A stretch of 64,000 bases of DNA from NCBI GenBank assembly GCA_004123355.1, contig SCHM01000007.1:1178001-1242000 (forward strand), read 5' to 3'. The position numbers and the translations under genes were made by a program. Positions 1 to 11,638 of this stretch are shown one piece after another. This stretch comes from Amphirosellinia nigrospora (Eukaryota > Ascomycota > Sordariomycetes > Xylariales > Xylariaceae). Under the pieces are notes generated by a model that was given only the letters and a program-made list of their open reading frames with translations, made no database searches and had not been told where the DNA came from. The first letter of the stretch is position 1; each line of letters opens with the position of its first letter.

Positions 1-1450
1 GGCATCAGCACAGCAACCTCGCCAGCATTACTAAACCTACCATGACACCTGAGGCTAAACCTAGAAAGGGAGAGTGCTGTCAATAACTGGGCTGTTCACA
101 TCGACGCCGATCCTCGGCTTCGTGATGCCCTAATCATGTGAGGGTACTCTTGTTTCAGTTTGACTTCAAGAGTTTTCTGAGCTCTTCAACACAGCATATT
201 TGCAATGAGTGGCTGGTCCGCAATCCCTTATAGATAATTCTAGTGAAATGGAAGGTATACGAGCGTACTATTCAGCTACTTGACTATGGTGGAGTAGGTG
301 GGATGACCTGTTTATATACATGGTGGATGCCTTATGCCCTTGTACAGTACCTGTGGTGACTCCTTAACCTAGTACCACTTCAGCAAATTCAAGTGGACAG
401 CGGGCGGGCGCCCGCATTTACAATCCTATATTGCTTTACGGCAATTCTTAACAGATTATGTGGAAAGAGGAAGCTAACTACTCTTAGCATACAACGTCTT
501 ACCTCGAGGAGGGTTGGCATGGTATTAACGATATACTTGAGGGCCAGTATCGCAATGTTGCGGATATAATGCTAGATGGACAGCGTTGAGGTCGAGATAA
601 CCCTGGTGAGTATGATAACTTTCTCTTTGCAGACTTCCAACACGATGGCGACAGAGGTGATAGCTGGATTAGAGGTTATAATTGAATATAAAATACTCTG
701 TAGCGTCATCCTGTTACTGAAATAGAAAGCTTTGCTGGTAAAGCATTAGCACTTCAAGTGATTTTCCCAGGGGTTCCCCCTGGCCTCTACGGCGGTAGGG
801 CAAAGACCACTCCTTAGGTAAAAGCTTTAGTAAAGTTTATCATCGAATCAATGGAGGCTCACGCTTAGATGAAGAGACCAACCTACGATACCTACAGTAT
901 ATATTACAAGGTCAAATGGTAGACTATGATAAATGTACCCAGGAACTGGCAACCCAACTGTAACACGATGTTCTTGGGCTACTGTAGGATTATCATACTC
1001 GTACACGCACCGAGGCACATTACCTCACGGCTGTTCCCTACACTCTTTTCTCTATCCTCTCAGGCATGGGACTTTTGATTAATGAATAATGTCTCCTCGG
1101 ACAATTGCGGTCTGATTCACCGCCTGGTATGTCGGTTTAGGCAGAAGGTTTATCGCCCAATGAAATCACCTTGTATTTAAAGAATCCATTTTACTTTCAT
1201 GGTTATTAAGTGAGTTTAAATATAACAAATCCTTCACACTTGTATTTCGAGCAACCAGGCTGTTCGGTTACCTTAGGTGTAGAAAGAGATAAGGGAGTGC
1301 GGCACCTAGGCGGACAACTACTTATCGCGCCAGCACTTAGGCCAACTTCAACCTGCTGAGATTATAAGTACTAACGATTAAGTCATATATTAGTTAAAGT
1401 AAAGAATTAAGTAAGTCTCAGCATAGTACAGTGAGGTAGTACCTCATATA
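1..1450. other. No recognisable gene
   Basis: No frame here stays open for a useful length on either strand and no family motif was recognised. The only link to the rest of the window is a short run near 715-735, reading AAATAGAAAGCTTTGC, which matches the terminal palindrome of the hairpin repeats at 32309-32878 and 51550-52101. It may be a scrap of that family. The stretch looks like old mutated repeat DNA. Confidence 0.5.
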
Positions 1451-1667
1451 TAATAGATGTGTACAAGGCGAAATACCCAGCCATCGGCTTTATCAGTCCC
1501 CCTAATTTTAACCCAGCCAAACTCTACTTCATACTCTGTCTCTTACACCTCACGCCCTCAGCATCAATACCTCTCTGCCCCTTCGTTGAGCAACGCAGTC
1601 TCATTCACTGCCTGGCTCGTCAGAATAGATGCAAGGTGAATGTCTATTGTAATTACTTATCACGATT

Positions 1668-2177
1668 TTGATCTCCTTGATAACAGGGATTTCGACTACT
1701 TGGCTCGTAACCAAACGCAGCGATAAGTTTCTAGGTAATTTCACTATGCCTTTCAGGTCTACAATTCCCATAGCTATCCATTTATGGCCCGGCAACAGAC
1801 TTAAAATCGAATTCCAAGATGTTGAGTTCGTTTCTCACAAGATGCGTGTCAACCAGCAGTCTCGGGAGGAGACCGCTAACATTGTCCACAAACACTTCAA
1901 GGCTGCCGAACCTCGAGCCCAGGACTTCAAGAGGTCTATAACTCATAAACTAGCTATCATAGATTAAGCATTGAACTACGTTGGCAGACAAGATAAACCA
2001 CTCGACATAATTAACGTAGAGGCAAGCGTCCATCACATATCAGTCAAAGGCACTTCTTCGATAGATAATCGACGACGAGATAGGAGGGCTATTGGATGTA
2101 ACGAGCGTATCCGCCAATTCGTTAACAAGGGCCTGAAAGATGGCCTGCTTCGTTTCACACCCAATTTCCAACGTTAG
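1668..2177 (+). other. Eroded coding traces, unrecognised
   Basis: Two consecutive plus-strand readings (1668-1967 and 1971-2177) have fairly hydrophilic, protein-like composition but neither is recognised. The first contains EFQDVEFVSHKMRVNQQ and the second GCNERIRQFVNKGLKDGL. They lie in adjacent frames just upstream of the eroded region at 2787-4260, so both may be scraps of one long dead gene, perhaps transposon-derived. Family unknown. Confidence 0.25.
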
Positions 2178-2786
2178 CTACCCCCGTGCAAAGCCATATA
2201 TTTCTCGTTATGTCAGGGAATTGGTCACAGTGACCCCGCGGGGTAGATCTAGTAGACCTTCGTATATATATGACTGCAACCCCCTTATATTGGGAGGTTC
2301 AGGAATTAATTGATCACTCTATTAAGCCCTAACTACGTCTCTGGTTGCAAGCAGGTCTCTCTATTCACTCTGGAGCAAAATCACCTGACACGTTACCACG
2401 AGAGTGAGGGGACACCGGTTCTATCGGTTTCTACGTTACTGCTCCTCGTAATCTAGGATAACTGCCGATCTAGGGCGAATCACCTCTTGTCGAGATCAAA
2501 ATACTAGCCATCACTATACTTGGGAATTTAACAATAAATAATATCCAGCTCAACTTAAAACAGCCTCAGATAAAAAGACACGTCATGATTTCACTCAATC
2601 AAGCCACTCACTCCGACACAGCGAACGTTTAGATCAATACATTGAGCACGGCAACAGTTAATATAGACAAGAAAACTGAATTCGCCAAGTTCATAAGATA
2701 CCCGCCAACTTTAAGCTACGCGACCAGTTGTATTTTAATTCTATAGCTTACCCTATTCTATTGCACATGATTAACGATTTAACAAC
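2178..2786. other. No recognisable gene
   Basis: Short broken frames only. No repeat matching the rest of the window and no promoter or RNA gene could be supported. Confidence 0.45.
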
Positions 2787-4260
2787 GTGCCCTTCAAGGA
2801 ATGTGCGGCGTCAACCACCGGGCTGCCCAACAGCTCGCAGCATAACAAACAGCAAAAAAAAACAAAAAAACGTTCAGCTCCACCAGGCAGTATCAAACGA
2901 GAGGAATTAGACAATATTGTAGCTTTCATTACCAGACTAGACGATAAATCTAGTGGCCTGGGCAGCGACAAGACGTAAATTTACTCAGTGCTTCTAGCTA
3001 TCTGCCACTGGTGCAGCGCGAAGATGCGAACTAACATCACGTTCTCCGAGAAGCTGATAATGCCATACCGAAGGTTACCGAGCGGATTGACCGTACCCGA
3101 AGACATCGTGAAGCCCGAATCGGATTAGAACCGCTGGCATGGATTTAGCACGTGCTAAATGGACAGAAGCACGCATTTCGAACATTCCCATACTGCCTCA
3201 GTATCAATAAACAACCAACCGCACAGATCAGCCAGCAATACCGGACTCTACCGACGAAAATGAATGTTCCACGACGCCAGAGCCAAATGCTAGTGACGGA
3301 GTGGCCGACAACAACTCCCCGGCCGACAGCGGACGACAGCGCACAGCAACATCAAAAAGTGGCAATGACACATGGATGACGGAACCAGCAGTAGCACCGG
3401 CAGCTAATAATAATACATGGGCAGCAACAACAGGTGACGACGGTTGGGGAACCTCAACACCAGCAGCTGAGGACAATCCGTAGGCAACACAAGCAACAGG
3501 CGACGACCCATGGCCAACCTCAGAACCGACAACTGGAAACGACAATTGAACCAACCCAAACCGTCACAGCCCAAAAACACTGAAGTCACGCCAGCTCCTA
3601 AAGCCACACAAGCGCCTGGAGCCACACCGGCAAACAATAAGCGATCCGCCCGCATCAGAGACGCCAACGAAAATATAATCTAATGATAATCGAACAACGC
3701 CGATCCTCGAATCTAAAGCTGACCGTCGATAATGCGCACAAGACGCAGACCAAACCGAGACCCTGCCGAAGAGTACTTGTGCAGAATCAACACCGCGCTC
3801 ATTATTGCAGAGAACAATGAACAGCTCAACGACGTTACCTAAGTCAAGTTCGAAACTTCAGGTCTTCGACCCGAACAGGGATTACCTCGTTGTCCGGCAG
3901 CATCGATCTCACACACGGCAAACTTCTTTACCAACAATATAGCTTATCTAACTACCGAACAAGAAGTCGTCAATCTTCTCGATCCCGAGAAGATGATCAA
4001 TGGGCTTTACTGAAATGGCAAACAGTACTATACGCTAATGGTCTTCCGCTCCACATGATTATTGGCAAAGATTATCATTAGCATGCTTCAGGACAACACA
4101 CTGATTCAGACGTCATGTCAGTCAAACGTAACCTTGCGTTCAGGAAGTCAAATATTACGGGCTGGTTTAACCACATATCGCAAAAGCAGGGCTTCTTTGA
4201 TCAAAACGGGTTTTACGCAGCGCGTCCGTGGCGGTTTGCACCCACTTCACAGCTCACACC
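2787..4260 (+). pseudogene. Decayed hydrophilic ORF with spaced acidic-Trp motifs
   Basis: Plus-strand readings continue through several frames with strongly hydrophilic, proline/threonine-rich composition. Around 3370-3550 one frame carries a series of Asp/Asn-x-Trp motifs (NDTW, NNNTW, DDGW, DDPW) spaced roughly 10-15 residues apart, followed by a Pro/Ala-rich tract and basic clusters (for example ANNKRSARIRDANENI near 3630). It is broken many times. The Trp series superficially resembles GW/Argonaute-hook or SPT5 C-terminal repeats, but nothing else supports either, and a transposon-encoded origin is equally possible. Function unknown. Confidence 0.3.
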
Positions 4261-4269
4261 TTGCAGAAG

Positions 4270-5301
4270 CTAATAAAACCCCGTTTCTTGTGGATTTTGT
4301 GAGTCTTCTGCCTGTGACTGCTGATGAGGGGATTTGTAGCCTTTGTGGAGCCTAAGCAGAACCTTATCGCCAACGTTGGAGTACTTGGGTTGGTGCCGCT
4401 TGTCATAGTAGTACTTCATAGTCATGGGGACGAGGGCTATTGCATCAGCCGCTTCGATCCGTGCGCGCGGTGGTAGTGTCAACCTGAGCTCATCCGGTCC
4501 CTGGGATGGCGTTTTCTGTGCAATGATGTTGCCACATTTGCTGGGGTGAATCCAAAGGCCAGCCCGTTAAGGATCTTCCCGTAGTCAAATTGGAGTCTAG
4601 GTAGGCATCTTCCCTCTCCGCTGGATCACCCATGCTGTGTATGTAGTATCTGAGGGCAGATTGGGCCATTTGGACCCGCTATCTCGGACTGACTATTTGG
4701 GTAGGTTGTAGTGTAGAGCAATTTAGTTCGGAGAATCATCCAGACAGCCTTCTAGAATGCCGAAAGGAACTTAGCATCCCTGTCTAAGATCATCACTCGA
4801 GGGATTCCCCAGCTGGCTATCAAAAGTCGTGCTATAAAAGCTTGTGCCCACTGTGGTGCTGTCTAGTCTTTCCGTTCCGGAATAACCTGCAATTGCTTCA
4901 GAAGCCTGCACACGGCGATCATGGCGCATCATAGCCACTCTTTGAGATCGGCAAGCCTAAAATGAGTCGATAGCGATTTGGTAGTATGGGCAGGGAGGCG
5001 ATAAAATAGGCCGGAGACTCCCGTAGGGTTTATGGTGACGTGGTTGGAGAATACGACAATTTGGGCAGCTATCTGTATATTCTTTAAGTCTCTTGAGACC
5101 TCGATGGATGGAAAATAACTGAAGTAAGTGTACTGGCTTTGCCATAGCTGATGTGACTAGGCCCGTGAAATGCCTCCCGTAGGATGGGAAGGCAGGATCT
5201 AGGAATGCATAGGCGGTCGGCCAATGTATCTGACCTGTTCCATGTAGGACCTCTCTCTGATGTAAAAGGGTAAAGTTGCTTGGTTTTCTGCCGTTAGTCA
5301 T
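4270..5301 (-). pseudogene. Gypsy fossil: integrase region
   Basis: The reading at 4957-5301 carries the zinc-binding end and start of the catalytic domain of a Gypsy integrase (SCPNCRILQPRHHKPYG then PYYQIAIDSF). The reading at 4270-4482 has the typical C-terminal stretch YYYDKRHQPKYSNVGDKVLL. Integrase inserts element cDNA into host DNA; this copy is a remnant in pieces. Confidence 0.8.
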
Positions 5302-5394
5302 GCTTCAATTTGAGCGTAGTTAGAATTTTATGGAAATATGGATCTTCTACGTAGCCATGTTGAAGTTGAGCCTTAAAGTCCGGGTCCATCTGTA

Positions 5395-6065
5395 TCAGGG
5401 AAAGACAGCCTGAGAATGTCCTCCCAAGGGAATGTTGACATTGAAGATATATATCTTAGGACTCGTTCTCATGGGCGGCAGTCTGAGCTGTGTCGGAACT
5501 TCCTGAGCTTGTTGAACCCAGTGCATGGCCCAATGTTCTTCCCTATCGTCAGGTAACTCGTCGAGGTCACCAGGGTCTTGTGGGTTCGGATCCGATGGGG
5601 AATCCTCGCGGGGAAGTCGACTCAGCGCATCGGGAATAATGTGACTTTTACCGGACTTATGGATGACCTTGAGGTCGAATTGGCTGATGTATTCGAGGGC
5701 ATGCATGATCTTCCTGTTCGAGGTACCAGATGCTGATGAATTAGCTATGTCTGTGGTTCGTCCATATGGCCCAAGGATGGCTCTGCAATCGGTAAACATT
5801 ATCGGTGTCATATTTGCGGTGTTCAGCCATTGCTTGCATTTCCTCAGAAGCTAGACAAATCCACAGAGCTCCACCTCTGTAGGCCGGTATCTCTTTTTTC
5901 TGCCTCTGTAAGTGGTCGGGAAAGGAAGGTTATCGTCTGTATTGCGTGCCGTGGCGGATATTTCGTGATAATCCCGTTTTCCATCATGTTGGGAATAATA
6001 ACGTCTTCCCTGACGTGATATGCCTCAATACCTATTCCTTCAGCCCGACGCGTCGAAGTCAGCAA
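5395..6065 (-). pseudogene. Gypsy fossil: RNase H region
   Basis: The readings at 5395-5811 and 5844-6065 match the RNase H domain that follows Gypsy reverse transcriptase: TFLSRPLTEAEKRDTG at the start, then a TDCRAILG-like stretch, and the characteristic HKSGKSHIIPDALSRLP end. The domain normally degrades RNA in the RNA-DNA hybrid. It lies between the integrase and RT remnants in canonical order and is broken. Confidence 0.8.
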
Positions 6066-6138
6066 ACAGCTGTCTGACTGGCGAGCAGAAAGCTAATGAA
6101 ATGTTGTCGAGGAGTTACTTAATCTGAGTGAATGCATC

Positions 6139-7400
6139 TCATTCTACTTTGGTCGGGTAAGAGAATCCGACTTTTGTAGCCCAGTTCTTCCTTGCAGCCT
6201 TGCTTCGTGCTGAGCTTGAGCGTGCGTGTTTGAGCAGGGCTGTCTTTCTGTCCTGCAGGGCTTTGACCAAAATCCCGCAACGAGGGACGGAATTCCTGAG
6301 CCATGTGGTGAGGCCGATAAAAACCTCCAAGTCCCTCAGGGTCTGGGAAAACTTGAGTCGTCGCACTACTTCAAGATTTTCCGTCGTATTCATTCTCAGC
6401 GAATTGACCAGTCGACCTAGTACGACTGTATTAGGGAAAGCGATATAGCTTTTAGATGGGCCCATGCTGATATTGTGGTCTCGAAATATTTGAATACTTT
6501 CCTGAGGTCTTGCACATGGTTCTGCAACATCAGAGATGCGATTACAACGTCATCACAGTATGCCCGGGCGGTAGTATCTTGGAGGAGGAAGTCTGTTTTA
6601 TCTCTGGACATAGGCGTTGCTGTTTTTTGTCCCATAACTGCACACGCAAACGAGAATTGTCCTTCGTGTGTGGTTATCGTAAAAGTTCAGTGAGACTGTC
6701 GATGTAGGCGCCACTGGTAATAAAAGGCCATAGCATCAAGTATTGTTTTGAAGGGCTTCCCTTTTGTATGATTGAGGATCTCGTCCTGCGTTCTGACAGG
6801 GTAGAAGTCCTGGAGAAAGATCCTATTACCGGGTCGGATGTCTACGACCATGTGGCCCTTGCGTGTGGATGATCCATCAGGTTGTGTGATCGTCTTCCAG
6901 ATAACGAAAACAGGAAAGGAAAAGGAGACCTGTTTCGTAGTCCTATATATCTTGTTTCCTTGGCGAAGCTTCCGAAGGGTCTCACTGACCACCTGCTGAG
7001 ACTCATGGTTGAGCGGATAGACGCGACAGTGTTTGGGGATATTCTTCTGCCAGTCGTCTTCAAGCATCACCTTCATCCATTCGTCCTCAGGGATTTCGGC
7101 AAAGCTCGTATCTTTGAAGACCGACACAAACTCATCGAGTAGTGGGCTCATTGCGGCGACAACTGCCGGGTCATTGTAGATGTTGACGCCTGTATGGCGT
7201 TTGACTGTTTGTGTAGGGTCATGTGCTGACAGGTTACGAGTCTCTCGGGAACGTGGTGGTCGCCGCACCGCAAACTCCGCCGCAGTTGCTGCTCGACTGT
7301 CCTCGACTTTATATACCACGCAGTCCGAGTCTATAGTCATGAGGTAGCCCACGATCTGACCTTTTAGGAGCTCCACGTTTTCCGGGGATTCGTCCCACAC
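6139..7400 (-). pseudogene. Gypsy fossil: reverse transcriptase region
   Basis: Readings at 6687-7400, 6417-6635 and 6139-6465 together cover palm and connection segments. The polymerase motif ARAYCDDVVIAS (the Y-x-D-D box) lies near 6540. Upstream are VVDIRPGNR and an FKTILDAMAFYYQWRL stretch, the usual fungal Gypsy RT motifs; downstream are GRLVNSLRM and FIGLTTWLR of the connection region. Broken remnant. Confidence 0.85.
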
Positions 7401-7419
7401 GATGATTTCCTTGAGTTTG

Positions 7420-7548
7420 TGTCACGGGATACTACGGAATAACCTCGGATATAGTGGATATCGGGCACGGGCCTATAACCACAACTATATATAGCCGAAA
7501 CTAGATTTATTAGGTAGATAGGATTCTTTCCTCCTTTGTGCAATAACA
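7420..7548 (-). repeat. Insertion-like segment, shared with 50633-50692
   Basis: About 55 bp from the TGTCACGGGATACTACGG end at 7420 match the reverse complement of 50633-50692, including CCTCGGATATAGTGGA and the GGGCAC/GGGCAT end, after which the two copies diverge. The segment lies between the RT and protease remnants of the Gypsy fossil, where extra sequence would have to be an insertion. The TG start and ACA near 7548 would suit a short LTR, but flanking 5-bp duplications were not found. The type of element is uncertain. Confidence 0.45.
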
Positions 7549-7725
7549 ATAAGTCAATACTGGAAGTACCAGCAGTGCGAACTGTGACAGTTTGGCATCC
7601 GTGAGCGCAGCGAAGGTGCTGAGACGTGACTCTGTTGGTTCAAAGAGTAAATCGTCTGCCTGGTCTTCTGCCGTATGATAAACCGGAACTGTGGTATAGC
7701 TATAGGGCTTGATTGGTATCGTGTC

Positions 7726-8043
7726 TTAGCTTCGGACTCGTTTTCTCTTAGCTTTTTCTCTCGGGGAGGTGTCCATAGGAATTGATACATTGCAGGCATT
7801 GACTATGGCTGACTGTTGACACATCAAGATGTCAAGTCCTTCAAATTGCAGGATATCCGTACCAATCAGCATGTTGGCTCTCAAGTCGTCTACCAGAGCT
7901 ATCTCCCTCACAAAGTGAGCTGTGGCTGGTTTCCCTGACAAGTCTTTGACTTGGAAGTACATTGGCAACATGACATAGTCATCTGTAGTGTGTAGGGAAG
8001 CGCCAATGTCTCTGAGGGTAACTGGCGTGGCTCGTTTGCGCAC
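7726..8043 (-). pseudogene. Gypsy fossil: retropepsin-like region
   Basis: A 105-codon reading contains TLRDIGASLHTTDDYV, then an FQVKDLSGKP stretch and DLRANMLIGTDILQFEGLDI, the order of an aspartic protease domain of Gypsy elements with its conserved hydrophobic-IGTDIL C-terminal motif. The protease would process Gag-Pol. It lies between the gag-side readings and the RT, as expected. Remnant only. Confidence 0.65.
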
Positions 8044-8243
8044 TTCTACCTCCGGGAAGCTCTGCTTGACCCACTGCTTGTCACCCAGTGATTTGGAGCA
8101 TCCGGTGTCACCACATACGTCCTTTTATGTCCAGGGGTCTCGTGGATCTGGTGTGATGTAGAACTTGAGGTAGCTGTAAGAACGAAAGCCGTAACCCACT
8201 CCCAATCTTGGAATTGGCTGAGCTAATGATTCCACAACTTTGG

Positions 8244-9078
8244 TGTCACGGTAAAGTGGATACTGCCCCCCTAGATGAAGCTATTCCCAAGGGGTATATA
8301 GACATGTGGGGGATCTTCGGAGGTTATGTCACGTGATCATGTACACAGGTCTATATAGGTGCCCTGCGCCCACACACAACAATTTATGGCTTTTTGACCC
8401 CTGCAGATCTCCGTGACATTTGGGAAGTTAAGAGTGCGGGGAATTCCCTTGAGAGTTGAGGATGCCGGCCACATCCATGGTGTGATGTACCAGAACGTGG
8501 AGCTGCCTCGTCTTCCTGACCTTGCCTTGTATCTCCTGTAAGTGTTCGTGGAGTTTGTTTTTGTCACGGAGATCTGCAGGGATCAAAAAGCCATATATTG
8601 TTGTGTGTGGGCGCAGGGCAGTCTGACTGCCCTGTGCCCCCATGTAGACCTGTGTACGCGATTACGTGACCTAACTTCGAAGATCCCCTTGGGAATAGCT
8701 TCATCCAGGGGGTGTCACACGTACCCTGGTCAGTGCGCAGTACAGTGCCACACAGGGTCTCATACGGAGCTCGCGAGATACTACCCTACGAGGCTGAGGT
8801 AGTCGTACGAAGTTATCGTGAGTCTTAGAAGCAGATACCGAGTTGAACTCGAACACCGAGACACTCGCTTCTCCGGCTACACAGGCTCGCGGAGGTCCGC
8901 GAAGGAGAGGAGAGTTCTGAGCATAAAAAGGGCTCGAATCCTCCCTTTGAAGGGAAAGGGAACTTAGATCTATGTGGCTCCTTTGGCACCATAGTCATTT
9001 ATTACTCAAATTGAACCTATTCCAAGCCCTCAATCAGAGCCCTTGTGGCAGGGGGGCAGTATCCACTTTACCGTGACA
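8244..9078. mobile_element. Long-inverted-repeat element inside the Gypsy fossil
   Basis: The left end starts TGTCACGGTAAAGTGGATAC and the right end closes with its exact inverse near 9059-9078. When the solo LTR at 8713-9050 is mentally set aside, the arms pair along about 170 bp: 8244-8420 against 8560-8712 plus 9051-9078, including GATGAAGCTATTCCCAAGGGG on the left and its inverse on the right. The middle has a near-palindrome around CAGGGCAGTC/GACTGCCCTG at 8617-8637. No ORF is evident and no clear target duplication was found, so family is open (foldback/MITE, or a palindromic LTR). A related partial copy lies at 42829-42972. Confidence 0.7.
8713..9050 (-). mobile_element. Solo LTR with 5-bp target duplication (GGGGG)
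   Basis: The 338-bp segment runs from TGTCACACGTACCC to CCCTTGTGGCA, bracketed by GGGGG on both sides. It is an inverted copy of 15878-16234 and more distantly of 49787-50090. TG...CA-type ends, a 5-bp duplication and absence of internal coding sequence are the marks of a solo LTR left by recombination between two LTRs. It sits inside the right arm of the inverted-repeat element at 8244-9078, so it is the younger insertion. Confidence 0.85.
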
Positions 9079-9293
9079 GTTTTTGCTAGGGATGTCTGCC
9101 TGGCAGTCCCTGAAGCCGACACAACCCATGGTACACTGTGGCAAAACCACAGTCATCCTCGACCGCAGAAGGCTTGTAGTCTGGGTCTTGAGCTTCTCCT
9201 TCCGGCTGTGGATGATCCCCCCCTCAAACTGAGCGAAGTCGTCATAGTCGAATGGCTGTGGGGCCCATCATAATCTTGTCCTTGTTGTTTCTC

Positions 9294-10224
9294 CTAATCT
9301 TCTCCATGATGGATCTTTGGCTGAGTCTTGTCTTGCTGTTGCTGCCAGGCTAGTCCACGGAGTGGTTGTGCCGGTAACCGACGCTCAGGGGGAATTAAGT
9401 TATTGTTTCGTGGCTGGTTCTGGGGAGCGTTATGTGCCGAGGTTTGAGCGGAAATCTGTACTGGTGGGTATGCGTTGTACGGAGTGTATTCCCAGGGATT
9501 TCTGTATACTGTGCCTTGGTATTCCCTTGCTGCCATGGATTGTATTGATTGCGTTGCCAGGCCGCTAAAATCGTTGATTTGGCATATATCGATTACCCAG
9601 CGCCCATGCAGGTTCTGTTGTGTGTATGGATTGTCAGCTCTATTTGGGGGAAACGTGGACGTGCGTTGTAAGGTGAGGGGCAAAAGGAGAGGCTGTGTTA
9701 CTTGGTGGGGGGTATCGGGGAAATGATGTGACTCTCTCTGAAGCCATCTTTCTGAATACCCCTTTTGTGTTCACGAACTTACGTAAGGAACGCGTCGATC
9801 GTCGTTCTCTCTAGTAGGGACTGTGAGCTGACTTTAGATATCCCCGTCAAATGCCTCAAATGCTGCCTTGAGTTAGCTCGTCTCGCTCTGATCACAGCCT
9901 TTGGCATCCCGAATGACGCGTTGAACGAAGCCGAGTATGTCATGACCTTGTTGACATCTTCAAGGGAGAATCGATGAGCTTGCAATCTTCCCATGGCCGC
10001 AGACCATGCTGGTTAAATCGATCGATCAATTTGTTACAGATAGCTTGAACAGTAGCAGTCTGGAGAAGTTCACGGTCATGTCTGACAGAACCTGAGAGTG
10101 CCAGATGAGGGCTGTTCCCAGAAGGCATTGGTCCATACCTTCTGTCAAGGTAGTGGAGACCTATACATGTGGTATAGCAGTAGATAGATTGTATTGGATC
10201 AGGATAACCAGAAGGTAGATCCAA
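9294..10224 (-). pseudogene. Gypsy fossil: Gag-like region
   Basis: Readings at 9294-9683, 9779-9994 and 9940-10224 are hydrophilic, Gln/Pro/Asn-rich and lie between the LTR-like segment and the protease remnant, where gag belongs. No zinc knuckle could be placed with certainty. The assignment rests mainly on position. Broken remnant. Confidence 0.5.
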
Positions 10225-10303
10225 GTCCAGAGGACTCGGGGATATACATGATATATATACATACAGGTGGGGTGGAGTGTATCACTCTCCACTTAATTTA
10301 ACA
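10168..10303 (-). repeat. LTR-like segment next to Gypsy gag
   Basis: The segment runs (minus strand) from TGTTAAATTAAGTGGAGAG to GCTATACCACA and closely resembles 33411-33531. Its place immediately upstream of the Gag-like reading suggests the 5' LTR of the Gypsy fossil. The second copy at 33411-33531 has no internal region attached and would be a solo LTR of the same family. Confidence 0.6.
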
Positions 10304-11247
10304 CCTTCCGTACTTCCTCTTCGGACTGTTGCGTGCTCATGTGATTAAGTTGATCTATAAAGGCGTATAGTACGATAGTTAGCAAGTTCTCGGAGAGTAA
10401 ACCATAGGTTTCTTGCCGTCTAAGCCATTACGTTTGCAGTGCTTGCAAACTTCGGGTGTCCTCGCGATTGTACGCATCCCAGCAAGGTTTGGCTCAGGAT
10501 GTTTAGTGAGTACTCGGCCAGTAGACATCGTAAATCATATAATTTTCTTGCCACTTTTATATCCTGGGGGATAAACCCCAAGGTAGTTCTTGCAAGTCAG
10601 GCTTAGCAGGCTTTACCGTGCGACGAGGGATCTTTGGAGCATCATGGTTCTCGGGGTCCTTCATATGAGCATTAAGCGCACGCTATATTCTAAGACGTGG
10701 TAAGTGCTCATCGAGTATAAAGCGAGTACACAACCTAGATTACTACTTACTGCATGCGCTAAGCCGGGCCACTGCATCGGCGTGACCGGGTGCTTGTTTA
10801 ATCTTTGTCGTCTCTGTTAAGTGGTCTTGTAGAGGAAGATCTCGACTTCGCTAATCGAGGACTCCCGACGCTACAACGCCTAGAACGCCTCCGCGGTCGG
10901 AATAGTTACTTTGATCAACTGTGGCCTTTTGATCAGGTGGCTAACATCCTCTCTGACCCGAGATAGAGGGAATTCAGCTTCTCAGGGACAGAGGCAAAGC
11001 CGCAAGTGACTGACTGCTTGCTCCAGATAGTGATTCGAAAAAGGAGCCACGCTCCACAAGACCGGGGAAACGACAGGGAATATCTCAACTAAGGAAAAGC
11101 AAACGGAAAAGAAAATGGTGCGATCTTTGTCGCTAGTTATCAGATTGTGGGCAAATGGTGTATGTGTATTGATCCTGTGTGTATGTTGTAGAAGTGATGG
11201 AGGATCCTACACTATAGCTACCTAGGTAGGTACTTATGTGTACAATA
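10304..11247. other. No recognisable gene
   Basis: Intergenic sequence with short frames only. Nothing matches other parts of the window. Confidence 0.5.
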
Positions 11248-11439
11248 CATAACGTATAATTTCGATAATTCTGTCACTTGGCAGGCCCGCTCTAACTCGC
11301 TCTAAACCTCTTTAGTAGGGTTAGTCATAAGGTTGCTCAGTCACGTGATACAGTTTTATATGTAATGGCCTACAGTCTCTATCGATAAGTCACTTACCCA
11401 AATTCGACGACTACAGAATTATCGAAATTATACGGTATG
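11248..11439. mobile_element. 192-bp TA-flanked MITE (mariner-like)
   Basis: The ends are inverted repeats of about 28 bp: left CATAACGTATAATTTCG... and right the inverse of CATACCGTATAATTTCG..., differing by one base, both continuing into GATAATTCTGT. A TA dinucleotide lies directly outside each end (11246-11247 and 11440-11441), the target duplication typical of Tc1/mariner-type transposons. With 192 bp and no ORF it is a non-autonomous miniature element. It sits about 200 bp upstream of the gene at 11639 and may contribute promoter sequence. Confidence 0.8.
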
Positions 11440-11638
11440 TAATCTCTCTCCTCACCCCTCATCTTTACCTTCAACGTCATAATAAACGTTCATCACAAAC
11501 AAGCATCGAGACATCCGGTCAATCAAAATTTATAAGCAAGTTGGAGCAATATTCAATAAATCCATCTTAGCCGAGGCACACATAAAAAGGAGCAAAAAAC
11601 CCCCTCGAAAAAGAATACAGTAAGTAGTCAAAGGCACG

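Larger units (their letters stand above)
4270..10303 (-). mobile_element. Broken Ty3/Gypsy LTR retrotransposon fossil
   Basis: Minus-strand readings give, in the order expected for Ty3/Gypsy pol, a Gag-like region (about 9294-10224), a retropepsin-like region (7726-8043), reverse transcriptase (about 6139-7400), RNase H (about 5395-6065) and integrase (4270-5301). An LTR-like segment lies upstream of gag at 10168-10303; no matching 3' LTR was found on the left. The coding part is in many pieces (well over ten breaks) and is interrupted by a long-inverted-repeat insertion at 8244-9078 and perhaps another at 7420-7548. It is clearly old and inactive. No chromodomain was recognised, so the exact clade is left open. 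Confidence 0.85.

Noticed and set aside
3228-3667. Minus-strand readings of 87-108 codons opposite the Trp-repeat region
   Set aside because: They are antisense shadows of a repetitive plus-strand reading with low-complexity Ser/Val/Leu composition.
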